Source of the DNA: Silene latifolia
Taxonomy: Eukaryota > Streptophyta > Magnoliopsida > Caryophyllales > Caryophyllaceae
Direction of reading: 5' to 3'
Assembly: GCF_048544455.1 (NCBI RefSeq)
Contig: NC_133534.1
Coordinates: forward strand, 35,774,217-35,838,216
Length of the DNA stretch: 64,000 nt
The position numbers and the translations under genes were made by a program. The notes under the pieces are model-generated. The model searched no databases. It was not told where the DNA came from and worked only from the letters and a program-made list of their open reading frames with translations. Shown here piece after piece: positions 56,481-64,000 of the stretch. How positions within the stretch are numbered: position 1 is the stretch's first letter; each line of letters starts with the position of its first letter.

Positions 56481-57977
56481 AGCGACAGTGAGCTTAGGCA
56501 TTAAAAACCTCCGAGTACATGGGGATTCATCACTGATCATCAACCAACTTACAGGATCTTGGAAAATTCGAAGCGAAAGCCTCACACCTTATCAGGCTAG
56601 AATAGACCAAGTCGCTCAATTCTTTGATCACGTAACCTACCTACACCTACCTCGGGAAGAAAATCAATTTGCAGACGCTCTTGCGAAACTTGCATCTTTG
56701 ATTAATATGCCAGATCACATGGTGGAAATGCCTTTGTGCATCGAACGACGGTCAGAGCCCGCTTATGTCCACCAAATCACCGATGAAGAAGAGATCGCGC
56801 AGGAACCCTGGTTCCAAGCAATCCTGAATTTTAAGCTCAATGGTACCTATCCACCCGATATGGACAAGAGGGGACAACGTGGTATACGCCTACTCGCTTC
56901 CCAATACGTTCTCATGCAAGGTGAATTATACAAAAGAACACCTCTTGGTGTAATCCTACGTTGCCTTGATCATTCACAGGCGCGAAAGGTGATGGAGGAA
57001 GTCCACGACGGAGAATGCGGTCCTCACATGAGTGGGCCCATGATGGCAAAGAAAATCACACGTTTGGGGTATTATTGGACCACAATGGAATCCGATTGCA
57101 TTAAATATGTAAGACATTGCCACAATTGCCAAATCTTCGGGAATGTACAACATGTCCTTCCTTCATTGCTCTATACAATGACGTCTCCCTGGCCATTTTC
57201 TGCATGGGGAATTGACATAATCGGGAAGATAACCCCGGCCGGAACAGGAGGTCACTGTTTCATTCTAGTAGCAATTGACTATTTCACCAACTGGGTAGAA
57301 GCGGCTTCCTACACTAGTCTTACAGCTAAAAATGTGGCAAAGTTCATACAAAACAACATCATCTGTCGATATGGTTGCCCACATGAGATCATTAGCGATA
57401 ACGGATCACATTTCCAAGCTGAGACCGAGCAATTGCTAGCCAAATACAAGATTAGGCATCACCACTCTTCGCCCTATAGACCACAGACTAACGACGCGGT
57501 AGAGGCGGCAAACAAGAATGTTGTTACGATTCTCAAGAAAATGATTGACAACTATAGAGATTGGCCTATGGCATGGAAGCTGTACAACCAGTCGAGCTAG
57601 AGATACCATCCTTGCGTATTTTACTAGAAAGTCAAATCCCAGAAGCCGATTGGAAGAGGGATAGATATGAAGAACTCATCCTCCTGGATGAACGTAGGTT
57701 ACGCGCCTTGCATAATGTCCAAACATATCAAGCACGTATCAAACGAGCTTTCAACAAAAGGGTTAGGCCAAGAAACATCAAAGAAGGAGACTTAGTGCTC
57801 AAATCGGTTAGAGCTCTTCTACCTGTTGACCCACGGGGAAAATTAAAACCTAATTGGGCCGGACCATTTCTAGTCAAATCCATTCTCCCAGGGGGTGCGG
57901 TTAGAATCACAGACCTATATGGGAATGAGTTTTCGAACCCGACAAACCTTGACCAACTAAAACGGTACTATGCCTAG
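56481..57977 (+). pseudogene. Element Z2 second RNase H (C-terminal part) and integrase
   Basis: RNase H continues with LRVHGDSSLIINQL and FADALAKLASL, completing the acidic set begun by FDGAS and NAESE. The integrase zinc region has HDGECGPHMSGPMMAKKI and CIKYVRHCHNCQ. Core acidic residues lie in AWGIDIIGK, ISDNGSHF and NDAVEAANK. After NYRDW a small deletion removes roughly 25-35 residues and shifts frame; the C-terminus (MEAVQPVELEIPSLRILLES to YYA) runs 57561-57977. Confidence 0.88.
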
Positions 57978-58524
57978 GATAGGAACAAAAACGCGCCTCG
58001 CGTAACCCCACGTGTCGCTCTTGTGGCACTAAATAAACGGCCCCTGGTCAAGCTGAAATAAGCTAATGTCACTGTGCTCTTGCATTTTGACAAATTTGTA
58101 ATCCTCATATCATCAAATAAACTAAATTTGCACCTTCAGAGTAAGCAAAAAGCTCATGCTTATTTTCTAAGTTCATTACAAGCTCTTGCTTAGAACAATT
58201 ATTCTTTTACATTTATTCGAACTACGCGCAAGGGTTTGATTTCATTTTTTTAAGTGAATACGTAGGCAATCCTTCACAGGATTTAACCCGTTATATCTAA
58301 AATGTAAATAGAAGGACATTTGCATTGCATTTGGAATTCGACAAGAATAATAAATAGAAAATCACAACGGTTTCATAACCACTTAACCTTTTTTATTTCA
58401 TCCATTTTCTAATAATAATAGTAAGCTACATAATAAAAATAGAATAGGCTAGGATTCTAAAAACCCCACCTTTTATTACAACAATAAATAATAATAATAA
58501 TCAAATAATAAATAAAGACTCGGG
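57978..58524. other. Spacer between Z2 integrase and antisense ORF
   Basis: AT-rich, no coding sequence seen. It contains two related copies of a CTCATGCTTA/CTCTTGCTTA word near 58150-58195 and AATAATAAT runs near 58490. It may carry the converging 3' ends of the sense and antisense transcripts. Confidence 0.4.
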
Positions 58525-60035
58525 CTATTCCTCCATCTTCCCCTTCCCCTTGCCATTCTTGTCATATTTCTTGTCACGACCTCGAGCCGGACGCTCTTGC
58601 GCCACTTCAGACCTAATCACCAACGGTCTTTCTCGAGGCCTAGACTTTCCATTCTTGCTAATCACCATTTCCGCGACAGGAGTAGTCTTTGGTTTCTTCG
58701 AAGGATGAACAACTTGAAACCCGGCTTCTTCTTCTCCCTCTGTCAGATGCTTCTCTTTCTCTTTCTCTACCTCGCGCACCTTGTAGTCAACGGGCTCGCG
58801 CTTCCTCAATCTCTCGCGCTCTTCCGGAGTAGTAGCCTTTCTCCTTCGTAGATAAGAATCCGACACCCACAAGGCATTAGCGGAGAAATTCAAGAACCAC
58901 ACGTTTCTTTGGGCCCATTTAATGGCCCACTCTCTTCGGCTCTCTGTAGTAAGCGCCATAGCAGTCTGCGGGACGGTATCAAGTTTCGGGATCGTCTGTT
59001 TCAGCCCAACTTGTCTCATCAACCTTTCCGGGAAGATGCACACCATAAACTCCAATCCAGGAATGCGCACGGACCTAGTGGGATCCAAAGAAGACACTCC
59101 AGTGACGGATTTGAGGTGCCACCACGGTACGACCCACCTAATCAACGGGCCATCATCACTCTTCAGTTTGTTCTTCCAAAGTAATCACTGCACCGAGTGA
59201 AGTCCACCATATACAACCTCGTCCTCATCGCAATCGAGCGGGCATGATAGGAGAGCACATGAACTGGGGGCTCGATCAATCGGAGCCGTTCCATAAGCCA
59301 AACCTACCAAAAGCGGGTATTAGACAAAAAAAAAAAAAAAAAAAAGCGAAAACGAAAAAAAAAAAAAAAGAAGAAGAAGAAAGAAAAAAATGTGTCTTTT
59401 ACCTGCAGAATGACGGGACTCCCCAAATACGGTAGATCACGGTTGGATTTCCTATTATCCAAGCCCAAAAGAATCTCTCCTAAGCATAAGCAAGCTGGGC
59501 TCCTGCGCAACTCCATTTGCTCAACAAGGCCCATAAGACGGGGATCACCTCTCAAGTCTTCAATAACATGCCCTTGGAAGACATACACATGCAACAAGCA
59601 AAAGCCAAATGCTCTCCGCCTAGCAACATGAGAAACGGTGGGGTCGGCCCTGTTGATGAATCGATCTATGAAGTCCAGTATCCTCACGCCTTTCGAAGTC
59701 ACTAGACGGTCCACCTCAAGTCTAGTCAACCCAAGCAAGTCTCTAAATTTGCTCTTGTACCCTTGCGAAGTAGAAGGAATGGCAGACAAGTGTTCGGGAT
59801 CCCACCCACCAATAGCAGCAATTTCTTCGGGAAATGGGCAAATGTCACCTCCAGGGAACGCAAAAACATGGTAATTTGGGTCCTAATAGTCAAGACAAGC
59901 ATCCAAGAACGGTTTAACAACCTTGATAAGTTTCAAACTCAACAAAGACCCGAAATTATAAGCACCCATATCATGTTTCTCCATGTTCGAAAATTCGTTG
60001 GTCCATTCCTTCAAACGAATCTCCAAAGTATTCAT
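58525..60035 (-). pseudogene. Antisense ORF of element Z2 (DUF7745-like), two exons, decayed
   Basis: Homologue of the plus-strand ORF of element Y. Exon 1 is 60035-59403, intron 59402-59304 with a long pyrimidine tract, exon 2 is 59303-58525. The intron falls after the same Gln (VILQ here, RLLQ in Y). Motifs: DPNYHVFAFPGGDICPFPEE, RRRAFGFCLLHVYVFQGHVI, RSPACLCLGEILLGLDNRK, then IRWVVPWWHLKSVTGV. Codon 51 is TAG (59883-59885), where Y has Trp51. A frameshift lies near 59175. The C-terminus is strongly basic (RGRDKKYDKNGKGKGKMEE), as in Y. Confidence 0.82.
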
Positions 60036-60120
60036 GATGAAAAATTATTTTGAGAATTTTATGTAATTAGACGAAGCAGAGACAAAAAATTTGTGTGAAT
60101 AAAAACTCCATCGACGTTTC

Positions 60121-60232
60121 TATTTATACTAATTTCTGTTTCCAAAAATCCGTCAGAACAGAACACCTTGGGAACAAGCGCATCACCTGCTGCGCCTCTT
60201 CAAAGGGACGCAGCTCATGCTGCGCCTCTTCC
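60121..60232 (-). promoter_or_regulatory. Putative promoter of the Z2 antisense ORF, resembling the LTR promoter
   Basis: On the minus strand, AATTAGTATAAATAGAAACG lies about 85-100 bp upstream of the ORF start, preceded (60169-60232) by two palindromic GGCGCAGC/GCTGCGTC units and the word TTCCCAAGG. The LTR has the same arrangement: paired GACGCAGC palindromes, CCTTGGGAAC (Z2 LTR), then ATTAGTATAAATAG. Confidence 0.65.
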
Positions 60233-60235
60233 TCA

Positions 60236-60986
60236 GCTTCCCTTCTGTGATTTTCCGCGTTGGATCTTTCCTAATTCCATGACGAATAATTTCCTATTCC
60301 TACGGGTTATTATTTTGGTAAATACGTGAAGATTACCATGTTTCAGGTTTCCTAATTTCGCGGGCACGCATTTCGAGGCGACATCGACATTTTCGCCATT
60401 TTACCGCACTCACACATTTTCATTTTAGGAAATAATTTTCATTCTTATTTTAGGAAATAATTTTTGTTTTAATTCATTTTAATTTTACATTTCTCATTTA
60501 ATTCATTTATTTTAGAATATAATTTCCAATTTACCGGATTCTAACATTTATATATTAATTCCAATTTCTTAATTTCAGTTCTACATTTCTAACGTATAGA
60601 TTTCTGTTTTTTTTCTTTTTTTAGGGGTAACCCTCCCGACCGTCCGGTCATTTCCGGCAAATTTTTTGCATTTTCTTTTGCATTTTTGCATCTTTTGAGT
60701 CATTCGTTTTGCGCTAATTGAGACCATATGTATATACAAATGTATGTTTTGCGTGATTTCTATGTAAATTTCGGCAGCATGACGGCGTAAACCGTCATCT
60801 ACCAAACCTGTTCAAAGCTACCCTGCAGATACAAGCAACACAACCCAGCAGCAAAGGCACTCAGGCCGTCGTATATACACCAAACACGGGAAATGTACTA
60901 CAAATTGGGGGCTCTCGCCCCAAACAAAGTCCAAAAATGTCCAAAATCAATGTCCAAATGTGCAAGTCTACAAAAGCTACACAAAA
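60236..60986. other. Spacer between the two minus-strand genes
   Basis: AT-rich with TTTTAGGAAATAATTTT-type short repeats (60420-60540). A TTGGGGGCTCTCGCCCC sequence at 60907-60923 resembles the purine tracts near other Tat LTRs, but no LTR start follows. No gene seen. Confidence 0.4.
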
Positions 60987-63900
60987 CTACTGCTGGTCGC
61001 CCACCAGCTCTGCAACTCTTGCCGTAAGAACGACAATCTCAGCGTCCCGAACCTCGAGCTCCCTCAACAAGCGAGCTGTCTCCTCCCGAGACTGGGTCAA
61101 CTCTCGCTCCAGCTCGCGGTCACCCTGTAAACAACAACAAAATTGGCTCATGTCAATCGTTTCAAGCAAAGTTGGAAAATCAAAATTCAAAAATGGAATA
61201 GGCATAAGGTTCATACCTGACGACCTCGACCGCCGACAAGTGCCTCGACGGCAGTAGCTCGTAGCCGGTTGGCCACCCTCCACAACGCCACAAACCGAGA
61301 CGGCGCAACCTGCATTTTCAAAAAAGAAATTCTCAACAATTGAACAAACTCAATCAAATGTGTTCTCACACATAAGTTATGCAAAGTTAGAGGCTCACCC
61401 TCCGAATCAGATGCTGCCAGTCGTCCAGGCCAGCATCCGTCACAGCTACGTCAAAGTCACGCAGCTCGGAGATCGTCGTCCTCCTGGTCGCGTCAGTGTA
61501 CTCGAGGGTCTCGAGGTACTCTGGGGGCTCGATGGCCGCTGCCTCGACCTCCTGCAAAGTCAAATATTTCTCATTAATCGGTGATCTTTCATCACAGTTC
61601 TCAAAAGGAAAGCAAGTCAAGAGGAAGAGTAAAAGATGCTCACCACTACCGGCCAGTACGCCAACCTCCCGTAGAGGAACGTCGAGTAGTCCTCGCCAGG
61701 AAGAAGGAGGGCGTCACCACTGGCACCAACCAAGTCCACCTCCCGCTCAGCCTCAGAAGGCTCCCTGAACATCGTCCTGGGAGGATCGACGGGAACCGTC
61801 AACACGTCCCGAGAGCACTGACGAGCCAAGCGCTCGCCCAAGTACCACACATGACCCATCGACGTCCTCAGCAGCAGCCGGCTCGAGCTCCTGGGTCGAA
61901 GGACCTCAGCCACGAAAAGAGGCGCTCCAGCGTACTCCGCCCAAGGTCTGGGCACCCACTATGATAAGACAAACAAGGATCATTCTTATGATCAATTAAA
62001 GAAATATAGAAGCAAATGAATATAAGCAAGATGCTTACGCTGTCTAGCTGAAGAGCGTTCACGTCCCGCCGGTAGACGCCGTGAGAAGAACGCTTTCTCT
62101 TCGTTCTGCACATCACCCAATCCCTCACCACGGGATAGACCTTCTCCAGCGGCTCCGTCCTCTTGGGCGCGAGGCCCGGGAAGTAGGAGTACACCCACGC
62201 CTGCAAGGCAATATAGTTAATGACGATTTTTCGTAATTTGATAAAGAGAGGAATTGATTTCGGTCTAAAGGAGGGTTCATACCTCCAGCAGTAGTCCAGG
62301 CCCGACAGCGCCAGGAGAAGTCCCCTTCTCCATCAACTCCGGACGAACCATGGCCCTCATGAAGCGGATGAGGACCGCAAAGCCAGCAGTGACCCAGTCC
62401 CAACGCCCTAGGGAACTCAGGTCAGAAAGGAAGGGAAGAAGCTTCGTCGACAGCCTCTCACCCTTGTCTCTGAGGTAAATCGAAGACAGAAACCACCAGA
62501 GCCACAAACGAGCCCTCTGCTCAGCTTTACAGGGAGGAGGAGCCGTCTCGCTCCCGTCAATCATCAGCAGCGCCGGGATCTTTCCCGCAAAGTAGTCTCG
62601 AACGTAGGAGCTGGGTACCAAACCCGGCACTGTGACAGCCTTCGGCGACAAGTTCCAGCCGATCAACCTCCTCGCCTCGGCCGAGTCCACCCTCATAGCA
62701 GTCTCCGGCCACTCCACCTCCTCAGACCCACACGACAGACCAGAAATCATGCCGTAGTTCTCCAGAGTGACTCCCACCTCACCAAAAGGCATGTGAAATG
62801 TGGAAGTCGTATCCCAGAATCGGTCCAAGAAAGCGCGGACCAGGCTAAGGTTAGCCCGCAGCTTCCTCTTCGCGATATCCCTCCAGGCCTGCACCAAAGG
62901 ACCGAACGCTCCGCGCTCGATCATGGCCCGCTCCTCCGCCGACAGCCGCTCGTAGTGCTCCATCGCTGTCGTGTAGCCCGAGAACGACCTGATGTTCCCG
63001 GCCTCCTATTGTGATTTGAAACAAAAGCTATCTTTAGTTTTGAATGAAAATCGAAAGAGATGTGAACGAATGAATGAAAGAGGATGAGTAATGAGTAGTG
63101 AATTCCTATTTACCAGGCTCTTCACCGTCATGTAGGACAGGTGACCCTCTGCAGCCCACAGCAGGTGCCTACTCTTCCAAGTCTCAGCCCACGCAGGAGC
63201 TCCTCTTAGCTGGCGACCTCCTCGCCCAACGTTGGCCCATCTCGGGGTCTCCTCCTCCTCGACAACCTCCTCCTCGTGGACCTCGTCCCCAGCAGCCATC
63301 ACCGCGGCGGTGAAGGCCTGCTCTAAAGCCTCCTCGACAGTAGAAACGTCTATCTCCATGGGAGCTCTCCCAGAATTAGAAGCTACATCACCTGCAATAT
63401 TAAAGCAAATTTAGGCCGCGTCACGTGACGACAAGCCTTGGTTAAGGGATTTTCGAGCCTTCGGAAGCCCTGAAATCACTCTTTTCTCGCCATCTTTGGC
63501 CACATTCTCACCAACCTGATCACTCATGTGGTAATTTGGGTCAAGTCAAGCCTAATTTGAAGCCTAGTTCCGGGTTCGAGTCGAAATTTCGGCAGCATTT
63601 CGTTATAACGGCAATTATGCCCTAGAAAAGTGTCATGAAAAAGCCGTCACAAACCAAAATTCCGAGATGGTAGGAAGTTTACCCATCATTCAAGGATCCC
63701 AAATATCAAGTTTCATCGTAAATGGGCAATCCTAAGGCTATTTTCGAAGCAATTTACGGTTTAGCTGTGAAACCGTCTCAAAATTCACTCAAAGGCTCAA
63801 AACTGAACGAAAATTCGAGACAAATACATGGTTATGTTCCTAATATTACTAATTATCCATTTCTAATGTCAAATTGAGAAGGCAAATGCATTTGGGGGAA

Positions 63901-64000
63901 AAGCCCCAAATTTTCGATCAATTGGGTCAAAAACCCTAATTTTTTCGATCCAAAATTCGACAAAAATAGACGATTAATGCAAGAATGAGACACATACCTC
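60987..64000 (-). CDS. Plant mobile domain (PMD) protein with C-terminal coiled coil; 5' end outside window
   Basis: Seven exons with GT-AG sites: 63391-63114, 63005-62283, 62200-62039, 61958-61644, 61551-61399, 61309-61217, 61124-60987. A donor at 63997 implies an earlier exon ending at 63998. The exons give 619 residues plus stop without a single break. PMD signature is in exon 2: FWDTTSTFHMPFGEVGVTLE, then GLSCGSEEVEW, LWLWWFLSSIYLRDKGERLS and WDWVTAGFAVLIRFM; it continues with YPVVRDWVMC and WVPRPWAEYAGAPLFVAEVL. The last exon is a heptad-rich helix (LERELTQSREETARLLRELE). Exons are GC-rich, introns AT-rich. PMD proteins occur both as host MAIN/MAIL-type genes and inside Ty3/gypsy and MULE transposons. 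Context suggests the latter, but the intact frame leaves a host gene possible. Confidence 0.82.

Larger units (their letters stand above)
48101..60986 (+). mobile_element. Element Z2: Tat-type Ty3/gypsy retrotransposon, 5' LTR to antisense ORF; end not defined
   Basis: The 5' LTR 48101-50513 (TGTAGATACC...TGTCCACA) is followed by PBS TGGCGACTCCGCTGGGGA (50517-50534), leader, gag, protease, RT with two RNase H regions, integrase, then a minus-strand ORF. Dual RNase H and a 3' antisense ORF are Tat hallmarks. No 3' LTR is seen before the window ends, so the element may include the PMD gene at 60987-64000 and be over 16 kb. Gag-pol has three in-frame stops and about five frameshifts. Confidence 0.85.

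Noticed and set aside
60907-60923. Polypurine tract marking the Z2 3' LTR
   Set aside because: No TGTAGATACC LTR start follows it, so the 3' end of Z2 remains undefined.

Overview
This window is nuclear DNA of a flowering plant. It has intron-rich genes with GT-AG splice sites, an organelle-type alanyl-tRNA synthetase, an expansin-like gene, plant MITEs and a dense layer of plant LTR retrotransposons. A Caryophyllales host is an inference from memory of similar Tat/Retand-like repeats; nothing in the window proves it.

Layout. (1) 1-8089 (+): the 3' 11 exons of an organellar alanyl-tRNA synthetase. The frame is intact through every junction, and MITEs sit inside introns 3, 7 and 8. (2) 9399-12589 (+): a complete five-exon expansin-like A gene. 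Its first intron holds antisense tRNA-His, intron-containing tRNA-Tyr and a truncated tRNA-His. (3) 11.3-14.7 kb: MITE-rich intergenic DNA. (4) 14712-33049 (-): one Ty1/copia element (Copia-1) blown up to 18.3 kb by nested insertions, most of which can be dated relative to each other from target-site duplications. These are a second, internally deleted copia; an inverted solo LTR of the same family; a Tekay-like gypsy remnant; and a nearly complete Tekay-like gypsy that itself received the tail of another gypsy element and an 852 bp TRIM. (5) 34179-42051: the 3' part of a minus-strand Tat-type gypsy (element Y), with a 3.9 kb LTR, an antisense ORF and the end of integrase. (6) 42052-64000: plus-strand Tat-type elements of one LTR family (Z1 truncated; Z2 with 5' LTR, PBS, gag, protease, RT, two RNase H regions and integrase). 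Z2 is followed by two minus-strand genes: a decayed two-exon antisense ORF homologous to that in Y, then a seven-exon plant mobile domain (PMD) gene that stays open and runs off the window.

The two host genes look functional. Nearly all retrotransposon gag-pol frames are broken by stops and frameshifts, so those elements are relics or need help in trans. The exception is the PMD gene at 60987-64000, whose exons are undamaged although the neighbouring gag-pol is decayed. Two themes stand out. Each repeat family carries its own set of short GC-rich palindromes. The antisense ORF of Z2 appears to be driven by a promoter resembling the promoter in the element's own LTR.
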